Assembly (NCBI RefSeq): GCF_014899185.1
Contig: NZ_CP045201.1
Coordinates: 2,767,501-2,831,500, forward strand
DNA from: Pseudooceanicola spongiae
GTDB taxonomy: Bacteria > Pseudomonadota > Alphaproteobacteria > Rhodobacterales > Rhodobacteraceae
Direction: 5' to 3'
Length of the DNA stretch: 64,000 nt
The notes under the pieces were generated by a model. It saw only the letters and a list, made by a program, of their open reading frames with translations. It was not told where the DNA came from and searched no databases. Within the stretch, counting starts at the first letter, position 1, and each line of letters opens with the position of its first letter. Below are positions 8,686-17,043 of this stretch, piece after piece. The translations under genes and the position numbers were made by a program.

Positions 8686-9306
8686 TCCGCGCCCGCTGGT
8701 GACAGGGCCGCCCCTTTTGAGCGGCACCTCACCGCGGCGAGGCTGACCTTCGTCAGGAACCGTCAGAGCGTCTTTTCGAGACTTTTCAGCCTGAACATCG
8801 GTTCGAAAGGCCCCATTGCTTATATCTGCAATTGCGCCTGTCCCGCATCTTACCATGTATGCGACCACGTAGAGCCACAGCGGTGGAGGCTGTACACAGG
8901 CTACGGATACACCTGTAAAATCACGATAAACCTTAGTATACGCTAGACATTAACTTTCTTTAGATTTATTAATTCTCGAAAGTATAAAAACTTAAGCTTG
9001 GGTAGACCAGTCAGATCACCGTTCCACAGATTGCAATTCATGCAACGGGACATCGCTCCGACGCCACAATATCAATGTACGATTTACTTATTTGAAGCCT
9101 GAGAGGCGTTTTTCAATCCGCCATCTTCTATGATCAGACGCGCTGTAATTTGAGCAGCAACAGCGATCAGATCATTACCCGGAATGAAAATGCCTGTCTT
9201 TGATGTGCCTTAACGGGCGCTCGGCTTCTTCCGCCATGCGCTCGGCGCATCCGCTTTTCGCGCGGCCCTGCATTGTCTCATGACAGGGTAGCGCAGCCAG
9301 ACCAGG
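8686..9306. other. Gene-free stretch with an AT-rich core
   Basis: No convincing gene is present. About 8920-9090 is markedly AT-rich compared with the rest of the window. A weak stem-loop followed by a short T-run (GCCT, GAG, AGGC, then GTTTTTC) is near 9097-9113. A 32-codon minus-strand frame at 8943-9041 reads as leucine-rich but has no ribosome binding site. The stretch may be a remnant of transferred DNA or a regulatory region. Confidence 0.5.
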
Positions 9307-9409
9307 TTGACGCCTCAACCGGCCGGTTCTGGAACAGGATGCAACACTGAGCGCGTCTAGGGTCCGGGACGACGGCTGCCGACCAGATATGCCCGGACCC
9401 CTTTTTTTG
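9307..9409 (+). ncRNA. Candidate small RNA with promoter and intrinsic terminator
   Basis: TTGACG (9307-9312), a 17-bp spacer and TGGAAC (9330-9335) resemble a sigma-70 promoter of this lineage. About 25 bp further on, a strong intrinsic terminator begins: stem GGGTCCGGG (9360-9368) with CCCGGACCC (9392-9400), then CTTTTTTT. No open frame lies between. The predicted transcript is about 65-70 nt. Alternatively the terminator ends a longer transcript from the left. No RNA family is recognised. Confidence 0.4.
9360..9409 (+). terminator. Intrinsic terminator upstream of pyrF
   Basis: A 9-bp perfect GC-rich stem (GGGTCCGGG with CCCGGACCC), a 23-nt loop and a run of seven T residues. It points rightward and ends whatever is transcribed just upstream, while pyrF begins 178 bp later. 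Confidence 0.8.
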
Positions 9410-9586
9410 TCTCACCCTACGACTTGGGGCGGGGATCGTCCCCGGCAAGGCCTTTTCGGGCGCACCGCAGAAAAATCCCTGCAGAAAAATCTCACATGCA
9501 CCCCGCCCTTGACGCGACCGCCCGGCCTGCGCATGACAACCCTGCCCTGTGCATCAGGGCCGCGCTGCACACCAAGGGGTCCCAAG

Positions 9587-10303
9587 ATGACGCAAGATTA
9601 CACTCAACCCGCCGATGATCGCCTGATTGTCGCCATGGACGTACCCAATGCCGTCGCCGGTCTGAAGCTGGCCGAACAGCTGGGCGATGCTGTCTCCTTC
9701 TACAAGATCGGGCTCGGCATGCTGACAGGCGGCGGCCTTGGCCTCGCCAATGAGCTCAAGCAGGAACACGGCAAGCGCATCTTTCTCGACATGAAACTGT
9801 TCGACATCGGCGCCACGGTCGAGGCTGCCGTGCGTGGCCTGTCGCAGTTCGATCTGGATTTCCTGACGGTTCACGGCGACCCCCACGTCGTGCGCGCGGC
9901 TCGTGAAGGCGCGGCGGGCACCGACCTCAAGATCCTCGCTGTGACGATCCTAACCTCGCTCGACCGGGCCGATCTGGATGCCAGCTGTCTGCGCGCGGGT
10001 ACGATCCCCGATCTGGTCGCAGAACGCGCCGCCCGCGCGTTCGAGGCCGGCGCCCACGGCGTCATCGCCTCGCCGCAGGAAGCCGCGATGATCCGCGCCC
10101 TGCCCGAAGCCGAAGGCCGCCTGATCGTCACCCCAGGCATCCGCCCCGCAGACGACGCCTCAGACGATCAGAAACGCATTGCGACGCCAGCCAGCGCGAT
10201 CCGCGACGGGGCCGACCATATCGTCGTCGGCCGCCCGATCTGGCGCGCGCCCGATCCGCGCATGGCCACGCAGGCCATCCTGGCGCAAATCGCCGCGATC
10301 TGA
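9587..10303 (+). CDS. pyrF: PyrF, orotidine 5'-phosphate decarboxylase
   Basis: A 238-aa TIM-barrel enzyme that decarboxylates OMP to UMP, the last step of de novo pyrimidine synthesis. The catalytic Lys-Asp-x-Lys region is visible as FLDMKLFDIG (about residue 65), and the C-terminal phosphate loop as TPGIRP and HIVVGRPI. It starts at the ATG at 9587 with AAGGGG upstream; the open frame extends to 9389, but that stretch overlaps the terminator upstream. It appears to be a single-gene unit, converging on the Nudix gene. Confidence 0.97.
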   Translation: MTQDYTQPADDRLIVAMDVPNAVAGLKLAEQLGDAVSFYKIGLGMLTGGGLGLANELKQEHGKRIFLDMKLFDIGATVEAAVRGLSQFDLDFLTVHGDPHVVRAAREGAAGTDLKILAVTILTSLDRADLDASCLRAGTIPDLVAERAARAFEAGAHGVIASPQEAAMIRALPEAEGRLIVTPGIRPADDASDDQKRIATPASAIRDGADHIVVGRPIWRAPDPRMATQAILAQIAAI

Positions 10304-10312
10304 GGCAAAGCG

Positions 10313-10345
10313 ATCTGGCGGGCCGACAGGCTCAGCCCGCCAGAT
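10313..10345. terminator. Hairpin between convergent pyrF and the Nudix gene
   Basis: A perfect 11-bp stem, ATCTGGCGGGC (10313-10323) with GCCCGCCAGAT (10335-10345). It overlaps the last codons of the Nudix gene. There is no U-run, so it is more likely a transcript-stabilising or weak bidirectional stop than a strong terminator. Confidence 0.45.
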
Positions 10346-10778
10346 ACTCCGCCAGCCGGGACTGCAACCGGACAATCGCTCTGGGATCGGTCAGATAGTC
10401 GTCGATCCGCATCATCTGCCAGAACTGCCCCTCGTCCCCCAGCGCGATCTCGGCCCGCCGCTCGGCCCCCAGATGCGCCGCAAAGAACCAGACCTCGCGC
10501 CCCATGTGATCGTGGTAGAGACGGCCATAGTGCAGATCGGCCGCGCTCAGCCGCAGGCTCAGCTCCTCCTCCGTCTCGCGCAGCACGCAATCCACCGCAC
10601 TTTCCCCCGCCTCGCGCCCGCCTCCGGGAAAGTCGAACATCCCCGGCTCCGCAATATCCGGCCGGTCGTCGCGCAGGATCACCGGCATCTCCTCTCCGAA
10701 GAAGATCACCAGCTTGGCGCCATGCACATCGCGTGCGCGCTGAAACGCTTCTTTTGAAATGTCGGTTTGCCTCATCAT
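10332..10778 (-). CDS. Nudix hydrolase
   Basis: A 148-aa protein with a clear Nudix box, G-x5-E-x7-RETEEE-L (GGREAGESAVDCVLRETEEE, about residues 53-72), which binds the metal and cleaves a nucleoside diphosphate linked to another group. The usual glycine near the end of the box is replaced by leucine. The substrate cannot be told from sequence. Two adjacent ATG codons (10778 and 10775) are possible starts and neither has a strong ribosome binding site. It is divergent from dinB, with 62 bp between. Confidence 0.9.
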   Translation of the reverse strand: MMRQTDISKEAFQRARDVHGAKLVIFFGEEMPVILRDDRPDIAEPGMFDFPGGGREAGESAVDCVLRETEEELSLRLSAADLHYGRLYHDHMGREVWFFAAHLGAERRAEIALGDEGQFWQMMRIDDYLTDPRAIVRLQSRLAEYLAG

Positions 10779-10840
10779 GGCGGGGGTATATCATGAACCC
10801 AACACACCGCACCCCCTTCCCAGATCTGTGACCCGCCCAC

Positions 10841-12106
10841 ATGCACGCCCTCTGCCGCGACTGCCTCACCGACTTCGACGCCGCCCGCGCGTCTGGCCTG
10901 CGCTGCCCCGCCTGCCGCAGCCCGCGTGTGATCGCGCACGACGAACTGATGTCGCTGTCCATCGCGCACATGGATTGCGACGCCTTCTATGCTTCCGTCG
11001 AAAAGCGCGACAACCCCGACCTCGCGGGCAAGCCCGTGATCATTGGCGGCGGCCGGCGCGGTGTCGTCTCGACGGCTTGCTACGTGGCGCGGATTCGCGG
11101 TGTCCGCTCGGCCATGCCGATGTTTCAGGCGCTCAAGCTCTGCCCCGATGCGGTGGTGATCAAACCGCGCATGGCAGCCTATGTCGAAGCCTCCCGTGCC
11201 ATCCGCGCCATGATGGAGGAGATGACCCCCTCGATCGAGCCGCTGTCGCTGGACGAGGCCTTTCTGGACCTCACCGGGACCGAGCGTCTGCACGGCCACC
11301 CGCCCGCCGTCATGCTGGCCCGGCTGATCCGCCGGATGCGGGACGAACTGGGGCTGACCGGCTCCATCGGCCTCAGCCACAACAAGTTTCTCGCCAAGAT
11401 CGCCTCGGACATGGACAAGCCGCACGGGTTTTCGGTGATCGGCAAGGCCGAGACACTGGAGTTTCTCGCTCCCAAGCCGGTGCGCCTGATCTGGGGCGTC
11501 GGCGCGGCGGGACAGGCCTCGCTGGACCGCGCAGGCATCCACACCTTCGCGGACCTGCGCCGCTGGGATCAACGCGACCTGGCCGCCCGCTTCGGCTCCA
11601 TGGGCGACCGCCTCTGGCACCTGGCGCGGGGCGAGGACATGCGCCGCGTCACCGCCCATGCGCCGATGAAGTCGATCTCAAACGAGACGACGTTCTTCGA
11701 GGACACCTCGGACCCCGATCTGCTGGACGGGCATCTGTGGCGGCTGTCGGAAAAGGTGGCGGACCGCGCCAAGGCCAAGGACCTCGCGGGACGCGTCGTG
11801 GTGCTGAAGCTGAAGCGCGCCAATTTCTCGCTGATCACCCGCCGCCATGCGCTGCGCGACAGCACCCAGATGGCCGACCGGCTGTACCGCGAATCGCGCG
11901 CGCTGTTCGATGCGGTCGGGGATCAGGGGCCCTACCGGCTGATCGGGGTCGGGCTGACGGATCTGACCTCGGACGCCGATGCCGATCGCGCCCCCGACCT
12001 GCTGGACCCCAACGCCGCCCGCCGCAGCGAGGCTGAGCGCGCCACCGATGCGATCCGCGCCCGCTTCGGACCCGACGCCATCCGCAAAGGCCGCGCCCTG
12101 CGCTAG
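10841..12106 (+). CDS. dinB: DinB, Y-family DNA polymerase IV
   Basis: A 421-aa error-prone translesion polymerase. The catalytic acidic residues are in HMDCDAFYASVE and SLDEAFLDLTG; a helix-hairpin-helix region (IWGVGAAGQASLDRAGI) and the little-finger domain follow. About 40 residues precede the polymerase core and contain two CxxC pairs (Cys 5/8 and 22/25), resembling a small zinc ribbon. No alphaproteobacterial LexA box (GTTC-N7-GTTC) is seen upstream, so SOS control is not supported. A second possible start is the ATG of the MSLSIAHMD segment, which would drop the Cys pairs. Confidence 0.94.
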   Translation: MHALCRDCLTDFDAARASGLRCPACRSPRVIAHDELMSLSIAHMDCDAFYASVEKRDNPDLAGKPVIIGGGRRGVVSTACYVARIRGVRSAMPMFQALKLCPDAVVIKPRMAAYVEASRAIRAMMEEMTPSIEPLSLDEAFLDLTGTERLHGHPPAVMLARLIRRMRDELGLTGSIGLSHNKFLAKIASDMDKPHGFSVIGKAETLEFLAPKPVRLIWGVGAAGQASLDRAGIHTFADLRRWDQRDLAARFGSMGDRLWHLARGEDMRRVTAHAPMKSISNETTFFEDTSDPDLLDGHLWRLSEKVADRAKAKDLAGRVVVLKLKRANFSLITRRHALRDSTQMADRLYRESRALFDAVGDQGPYRLIGVGLTDLTSDADADRAPDLLDPNAARRSEAERATDAIRARFGPDAIRKGRALR

Positions 12107-12110
12107 GCGG

Positions 12111-12971
12111 CTATTCGGCGGCCAGAGGAAGCCCTGCGCGGCCGAGATCGCTGATTTCCGACACCACACCGCGAATCACTTCGACGAAAGAGCCAAAGCT
12201 CGGCAAGGGCTCGATCCGGCGCTCATCCATATAGATCGCGCGGTCGATCTCGATTTGCACGGCATGCTGAGCGCGCCCGGGGCGGCCATAGTGCTGGGTG
12301 ACATAGGCCCCGGCAAAGGGCGCATTGCGCACAACGTTCAATCCGGCGCTGGCAAAGGCGGCCTCGATCCGGTCGACCAGAAAACTGTCCGCAGAGGCGC
12401 CGAACCGATCGCCCAGCACCACCTCCGGGCGGCGACGGGCATTGCGCGCCACACCGTCCAGCGCCTCATGCGGCATCGAGTGGCAATCGAGCAGAATCGC
12501 CTCCCCGAAACCGGCGCGGGCCTCGTTCAGCAGCGACTGCAGCGTGGCGTGATAGGGGGTCCAGGTCCGCGCCAGCCGTTCCTCAGCCTCCTCCAGTGTC
12601 AGTTTACCGTGATAAATCGGCATTCCCCCTGCCACGACGCGGGGAATCACCCCAAGACCGGAGGCGATTCGCGGATTGTGCCCGCGTCGCCGCACGCCCT
12701 CGACCAGCGCCGGGTCGAGTTCATCGATTGCGCGGTTCATATCGACATAGGCGCGCGGCGTCGTCGCACAGAGCAGCGGCGCCCCAAACTCGGGCGCACA
12801 GGCGAATATCTGATCGACAAAAGCATCCTCGGAGGAGCGCACCTGATGCCTGTCCAGACGGGTTTTTTGCATCAAATCGTCAGGATAATCGCACCCGGAA
12901 TGGGGCGAGGCAAACACCACGCTGGTGGTAAGCCGCTCGGGGCGGAAGAGATCATAGGCGGATCGTGTCAT
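12111..12971 (-). CDS. N-formylglutamate amidohydrolase family protein
   Basis: A 286-aa enzyme of the FGase family (HutG-like), which hydrolyses N-formyl-glutamate or related amides to the amino acid plus formate. Likely metal-site motifs are SPHSGCDYP near the N-terminus and LLDCHSMPHEA in the middle. No other histidine-degradation gene is adjacent, so it may act on another formylated or acylated amino acid. It converges on dinB, with only four bases between the stop codons. Confidence 0.85.
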   Translation of the reverse strand: MTRSAYDLFRPERLTTSVVFASPHSGCDYPDDLMQKTRLDRHQVRSSEDAFVDQIFACAPEFGAPLLCATTPRAYVDMNRAIDELDPALVEGVRRRGHNPRIASGLGVIPRVVAGGMPIYHGKLTLEEAEERLARTWTPYHATLQSLLNEARAGFGEAILLDCHSMPHEALDGVARNARRRPEVVLGDRFGASADSFLVDRIEAAFASAGLNVVRNAPFAGAYVTQHYGRPGRAQHAVQIEIDRAIYMDERRIEPLPSFGSFVEVIRGVVSEISDLGRAGLPLAAE

Positions 12972-13024
12972 GACAACTCCGGATGCCCTTGGATATTACT
13001 CGAAAAAAGGAATGCCAAAAGCCC

Positions 13025-13053
13025 TTGATCCCGTCATCGACTCCTTTTATACG
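13025..13053 (+). promoter_or_regulatory. Promoter of tRNA-Val
   Basis: TTGATC (13025-13030), a 17-bp spacer and TATACG (13048-13053). It lies about 65 bp upstream of the tRNA and could also drive rpmJ, since no terminator is seen between the two. Confidence 0.55.
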
Positions 13054-13117
13054 ACCCGAACTGGCGAGGATATACGCGCTGCTTCAAGCGGAAACAGCGC
13101 AGTCCGAAACTGGTAAT

Positions 13118-13192
13118 GGGTGATTAGCTCAGTGGTAGAGCACTTCGTTGACATCGAAGGGGTCACAAGTTCGAACCTTGTATCGCCCACCA
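13118..13192 (+). tRNA. tRNA-Val (anticodon GAC)
   Basis: A complete cloverleaf of 75 nt. The acceptor stem is GGGTGAT with ATCGCCC, the D-arm contains TAGCTCAGTGGTAGAG, the anticodon stem is CTTCG/CGAAG around TTGACAT (anticodon GAC), and the T-arm contains GTTCGAAC. Discriminator A and an encoded CCA end follow. It reads GUC and GUU valine codons. Confidence 0.97.
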
Positions 13193-13268
13193 TGAATTCA
13201 TCGGCAATCGCAGGATTGCCAACCGCGAAACACTGGCGCTAGCCGCGCCGCGACAAGAGGAGATGACC

Positions 13269-13394
13269 ATGAAGGTTCGCAACTCGCTCCGCTCGCTGAA
13301 GCAGCGCCACCGCGATTGCCGCGTCGTGCGCCGTAAAGGCCGCGTCTATGTGATCAACAAGACGCAGCCTCGCTTCAAAGCACGCCAGGGCTGA
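13269..13394 (+). CDS. rpmJ: Ribosomal protein L36, zinc-free type
   Basis: A 41-aa, highly basic protein beginning [17 protein letters not shown] and containing [13 protein letters not shown], the L36 signature. It lacks the full set of zinc-binding cysteines of the C+ form (only one Cys), as in the alternative YkgO-like version usual in alphaproteobacteria. GAGGAG lies six bases upstream of the ATG at 13269; an upstream in-frame ATG at 13263 would touch the Shine-Dalgarno sequence and is rejected. It follows tRNA-Val by 76 bp and ends at a strong terminator. Confidence 0.95.
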   Translation: MKVRNSLRSLKQRHRDCRVVRRKGRVYVINKTQPRFKARQG

Positions 13395-13433
13395 TTGCCC
13401 CGGCTGCCGCGACAGCAGCAACAGACTTACCGG

Positions 13434-13460
13434 AAAGGGTCGCTTTGGCGGCCCTTTTTC
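13434..13460 (+). terminator. Intrinsic terminator after rpmJ
   Basis: Stem AAAGGGTCGC with GCGGCCCTTT (10 bp with one G-T pair), loop TTTG, followed by TTTCTTT. It lies 40 bp after the rpmJ stop. Confidence 0.85.
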
Positions 13461-13538
13461 TTTGTGCCGTGTGCAAGTGGCCGGAGACGGAAGCCTCCGG
13501 CGGAAGTATTTCAGGCAAGATGAGGGAGCCTGGCGCGC

Positions 13539-14759
13539 CTAGTCGTAGACGCGCTGATCCTCGATCACGAGGCCGTCGTTGGGCAGGGAGCCTTTCGGAA
13601 CGATCTCGATCTCGGCTTTCAGTTTCAGGGTCTGCATCACCGTGGAGAGGTAGCGCGCGCCGTCTTCGCCGTCGCTTTCGATGCGCACAATCATAATATC
13701 CGTCTCGTTCTGACGCCGGGCGATGACGCGGGCCCGGCTGACCTCGGCGTGCTGGCGCACGAAATCAGCCACCTGTTCGGGGCGAACGAACATGCCCTTG
13801 ATCTTGGTGGTCTGATCCGCGCGCCCCATCCAGCCCTTGATGCGCAGATTCGTACGGCCACAGGGACTGACCCCCGGCAACACGGCGCTGAGATCGCCGG
13901 TGGCGAATCGGATCAGCGGGTAGTCGGGGTTGAGGGTGGTCACCACAACCTCCCCCACTTCGCCCGGCGCGACAGGATCGCCGGTGCCGGGGCGGACGAT
14001 TTCGATGATCACGCCTTCGTCGGCGATCATCCCCTCCATCGCCGTGCTTTCGTAGGCGATATTGCCAAGGTCTGCCGTGGCGTAGCATTGCAGGCAGGTG
14101 ATGCCGCGATCCGCATACTCCGCCCGCAGCGACGGGAACAAGGCGCCACCGCCGACGGCGGCGCGGGTGATCTGTAGCGGCAGGTTCAGCTCCTCCGCAC
14201 GGTCGAGAATCACCTTGAGGTAATCGGGCGTGCCAGCATAGGCGGTGACGGCGAGGTCGTGGGCCGCACGAGCCTGCAGATCGGTCTGGCCGGTGCCTGC
14301 GGGCAGCACGGCCGCCCCCACCGCGCGGGCGCCATTCTCGAAGATCATACCGGCGGGCGTCAGGTGATAGCTGAAGCAGTTTTGAACGATATCGCCCTTG
14401 CCGATGCCACAGGCATGCAGGAAGCGTCCCATACGCCACCAGTCATGCGACGCACCACCGGGTTCATAGATCGGGCCGGGGCTTTGGAAGACATGGGCGA
14501 AGCCGCTGACCGGCAGCGTCGTCAGCCCGCCGAGCGGCGGTTGACCGCGCTGCGCCTGCATCAGGTCGGACTTGCGCAGCACGGGAAGCCGGCTCAGCGC
14601 GGCAACAGTGGTCACGCTGGCCGCATCGACGCCTGTCAGCCTGTCGCCATAGCCCGAGAGCCGCTGCGCCGCTGCAATCTGACGCGGTAGCTCTGCCGCC
14701 AGTGCGGCCTCGCGCGCGTCGATGCTGCGCGTTTCAAGCCTGTCGAAATGCTGTGTCAT
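13539..14759 (-). CDS. Phenylacetate-CoA ligase-like AMP-binding protein
   Basis: A 406-aa member of the PaaK branch of adenylate-forming enzymes, which activate a carboxylic acid (often aromatic) to an acyl-adenylate and then the CoA thioester. Typical segments are YAGTPDYLKVIL, GGGALFPSLRAEY, RFATGDLSAVL and the C-terminal KIKGMFVRPEQV. It is the last gene of the eight-gene transporter/ligase run, 39 bp after livF. The ATG at 14759 has GGAGGGG upstream; a longer frame starts at 14792. The substrate is unknown, and membership in the operon suggests it works on the imported compound or a breakdown product. Confidence 0.85.
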   Translation of the reverse strand: MTQHFDRLETRSIDAREAALAAELPRQIAAAQRLSGYGDRLTGVDAASVTTVAALSRLPVLRKSDLMQAQRGQPPLGGLTTLPVSGFAHVFQSPGPIYEPGGASHDWWRMGRFLHACGIGKGDIVQNCFSYHLTPAGMIFENGARAVGAAVLPAGTGQTDLQARAAHDLAVTAYAGTPDYLKVILDRAEELNLPLQITRAAVGGGALFPSLRAEYADRGITCLQCYATADLGNIAYESTAMEGMIADEGVIIEIVRPGTGDPVAPGEVGEVVVTTLNPDYPLIRFATGDLSAVLPGVSPCGRTNLRIKGWMGRADQTTKIKGMFVRPEQVADFVRQHAEVSRARVIARRQNETDIMIVRIESDGEDGARYLSTVMQTLKLKAEIEIVPKGSLPNDGLVIEDQRVYD

Positions 14760-14798
14760 ATTCGCCCCTCCCCAGTTGCGTTGCGGGTTCACCCGCGG

Positions 14799-15623
14799 TC
14801 ACGACAGCCACCGCTTGCGCCGCCGGTAGGAGCGGACGTCGCGAAAGCTTTTGCGGCCATCGTCGGACATGCCGAGGTAGAATTCCTTCACATCCGGGTT
14901 CTCGCGCAGCTCGGCCGCCGGGCCATCCATGACGATGCGCCCCGATTCCAGGATGTAGCCGTAGTGGGCAAAACGCAGCGCCACGTTGGTGTTCTGTTCC
15001 GCCAGCAGGAAGGTCGTGCCCTCCTCCTCGTTCAGGTTCTTCACGATGGTGAAGATCTCCTCGACCAACTGCGGCGCGAGGCCCATGGAGGGTTCGTCCA
15101 GCAGGATCGTCTCGGGTTTGCTCATCAGCGCGCGCCCGATGGCGATCATCTGCTGCTCGCCGCCCGAGGTATAGCCCGCCTGACTTTTGCGGCGCAGCTT
15201 GAGGCGCGGGAAATAGCTGTAGACCAGCTCAAGATCGAGGTCGATCTCGGCGCGGCTGGCGGTGCGGGTGTAGCTGCCGGTCAGCAGGTTTTCCTCCACC
15301 GTCAGATGCTCGAAGCAATGCCGCCCCTCCATCACCTGAATGACGCCGGCCTTGACCAGACTGGCCGGATCGCGGTGCTGCACCGTCTTGCCGTGATAGA
15401 GGATCGAGCCCTTCGTCACCTCGCCCCGCTCCGAGTGCAGCAGATTCGAGATCGCCTTCAGCGTCGTCGTCTTGCCCGCGCCATTGCCGCCGAGCAGCGC
15501 CGTGATGCCGCCCTTGGGCACCGACAGGCTTACGCCTTTCAGCACGAGGATCACATGGTTGTAGATCACCTCGATGTTGTTCACTTCCAACAGGTTTTCC
15601 TGTGTCTTGCCTGCGTCCAGCAT
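14799..15623 (-). CDS. LivF-type ABC transporter ATP-binding protein
   Basis: A 274-aa ATPase of the branched-chain amino acid (HAAT) transporter family. Walker A is GGNGAGKT, the signature is TSGGEQQ (first residue T instead of the usual L/S) and Walker B is ILLDEPSMGL. It pairs with LivG encoded upstream in the operon to power the LivHM channel. It is about 25-30 residues longer than typical LivF at the C-terminus, with a basic end (YRRRKRWLS). The real substrate is probably an organic acid given the ligase neighbours. Confidence 0.9.
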   Translation of the reverse strand: MLDAGKTQENLLEVNNIEVIYNHVILVLKGVSLSVPKGGITALLGGNGAGKTTTLKAISNLLHSERGEVTKGSILYHGKTVQHRDPASLVKAGVIQVMEGRHCFEHLTVEENLLTGSYTRTASRAEIDLDLELVYSYFPRLKLRRKSQAGYTSGGEQQMIAIGRALMSKPETILLDEPSMGLAPQLVEEIFTIVKNLNEEEGTTFLLAEQNTNVALRFAHYGYILESGRIVMDGPAAELRENPDVKEFYLGMSDDGRKSFRDVRSYRRRKRWLS

Positions 15624-15648
15624 CGCGCCCCCCCTCGCCCTTTTCAGT

Positions 15649-15679
15649 GCCCCCCGGCCGGGTGTTCCGCCCGGGGGCC
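15649..15679 (-). other. GC-rich hairpin in the livK-livF gap
   Basis: A very stable stem (GCCCCCGGG region against CCCGGCCGGGGG) lies immediately after the stop codon of the binding-protein gene. There is no U-run downstream on the minus strand. Such hairpins commonly protect the binding-protein message or partly attenuate the downstream genes, giving more binding protein than ATPase. Confidence 0.5.
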
Positions 15680-15686
15680 TTTTGCC

Positions 15687-16967
15687 TCAGTTGCAGCCCG
15701 GAGTGATGTTGTTCTCTTGGGCAAAGGCGGTGCTGTCCTCGATGATCAGCGGGTTCAGAACCTCGTCATCCGCCGGGAAGTAGTCGGTGATCAGCGACCA
15801 TGTCTTGGCCTTGGCGTCCCATTGCGCCACCGCGCCCAGACCGTCGCCGCCGTGGTTGGCACAGCTGACCTTGAACTCGGGGCCGAAGTTCGGCAGGCCG
15901 AGCGCGGCCATCTTCGCCTCCGTCATCTCAAGGTTTTCCATGCCGTCGCGCATCTGCATCGGTGTCAGAGTCTTGGTGTCGTACATGGTCTGAGCGGTGC
16001 GCGCTGCCTCGGTCGCCAGCATCGCTGCGTACATGCCACGGTCATAGAGCGCGGTGCCCAGCTGATCGCCTGCCCCGGCCGCCTTGCCCGCATCAACGAC
16101 GTATTTCTTCAGATCGTCATAGACCGGGTAATCGCTGCCAAGGTTGTGGAACGTCAGCGCCTTGTAGCCATCCGCCGCCTCGCCCGCAGGCAGCACGTCG
16201 TTTTCCGAGCCTGACCACCAGATACCGATGAAATGGTCCATCGGATAGCGGATGTTCACCGCCTCCTGAATGGCGACCTGGTTCATCACGCCCCAGCCCC
16301 ACATGATCACATAGTCCGGTTTTTCACGGCGGATCTGCAGCCACTGGCTCTTTTGTTCCTGACCGGGGGAATCGACCGGCAGCAGGGTCAGCGTATAGCC
16401 GTGCTTCTTCGACAGCTCCTCAAGCGTGCGGATCGGCTCCTTGCCGTAGGCCGAGTTGTGATAGACCAGCGCGATTTTGAGGTTCGAAATATCGCCTTCA
16501 TTTTCGTTCAGGATCTCTGTGATGGCATGGCTCGCGCCGTCCCAGTAGTTCGCCGGATAGTTGAAGATGTTGTGAAAGACTTCGCCGTTCTTGGCCGAAG
16601 TGCGCCCGTATCCCATCGAGTGCACGGGGATTCCATCCGCGGTTGCCTTGGGGATCAGCTGATAGGTGATACCGGTGGACAGCGGCTGGTACAGCAACGC
16701 GCCCTCGCCCTTGGTCGCCTCGTAGCACTCGACACCTTTTTCGGTGTTATAGCCGGTCTCGCATTCGATGACCTTGATCGGCTCGCCACCGATGCCGCCG
16801 TCGCGTTCGTTCAGCAGGGTCATGTAGTCCTGATAGCCGTCCGAAAACGGAATACCGTTCGCCGCATAAGGGCCCGTGCGATAGCTCAGATCCGGGAATA
16901 CCAGATCCGCCATGGCAGGCCCTGCCACCAGTGTGGCCACGACGGCGCTTGCGAAAAGTCTCTTCAT
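15687..16967 (-). CDS. Periplasmic substrate-binding protein of the LivK/HAAT family
   Basis: A 426-aa binding protein with a Sec signal peptide (MKRLFASAVVATLVAGPAMA, cleavage after residue 20). The fold is that of the amino-acid/amide receptor family (Peripla_BP_6). It captures the ligand in the periplasm for LivHM. It is longer than classical LivK (about 370 aa), as in the group of HAAT receptors that sit beside CoA ligases. GGAGGAGACACCTG precedes the ATG. The ligand cannot be read from sequence. Confidence 0.9.
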   Translation of the reverse strand: MKRLFASAVVATLVAGPAMADLVFPDLSYRTGPYAANGIPFSDGYQDYMTLLNERDGGIGGEPIKVIECETGYNTEKGVECYEATKGEGALLYQPLSTGITYQLIPKATADGIPVHSMGYGRTSAKNGEVFHNIFNYPANYWDGASHAITEILNENEGDISNLKIALVYHNSAYGKEPIRTLEELSKKHGYTLTLLPVDSPGQEQKSQWLQIRREKPDYVIMWGWGVMNQVAIQEAVNIRYPMDHFIGIWWSGSENDVLPAGEAADGYKALTFHNLGSDYPVYDDLKKYVVDAGKAAGAGDQLGTALYDRGMYAAMLATEAARTAQTMYDTKTLTPMQMRDGMENLEMTEAKMAALGLPNFGPEFKVSCANHGGDGLGAVAQWDAKAKTWSLITDYFPADDEVLNPLIIEDSTAFAQENNITPGCN

Positions 16968-17007
16968 CAGGTGTCTCCTCCCAGTGATGTTCTGATGTTT
17001 TTTCTTG

Positions 17008-17033
17008 CGCGCCGGGCCTCCTCTCCCGGCGCG
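17008..17033 (-). other. Hairpin in the livM-livK gap
   Basis: A perfect 9-bp stem CGCGCCGGG/CCCGGCGCG with an 8-nt loop, between the livM stop and the livK start. On the minus strand it is followed by A-rich, not U-rich, sequence, so it is not an intrinsic terminator. An mRNA processing or stability element is more likely. Confidence 0.45.
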
Positions 17034-17043
17034 ATCTCCGGCC

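Noticed and set aside
9040..9102. A 20-codon plus-strand frame starting at 9040
   Set aside because: No ribosome binding site, no homology and the length is expected by chance in AT-rich DNA.
10779..10840. A possible SOS box controlling dinB
   Set aside because: No GTTC-N7-GTTC or GAAC-N7-GAAC element is present in the intergenic region.
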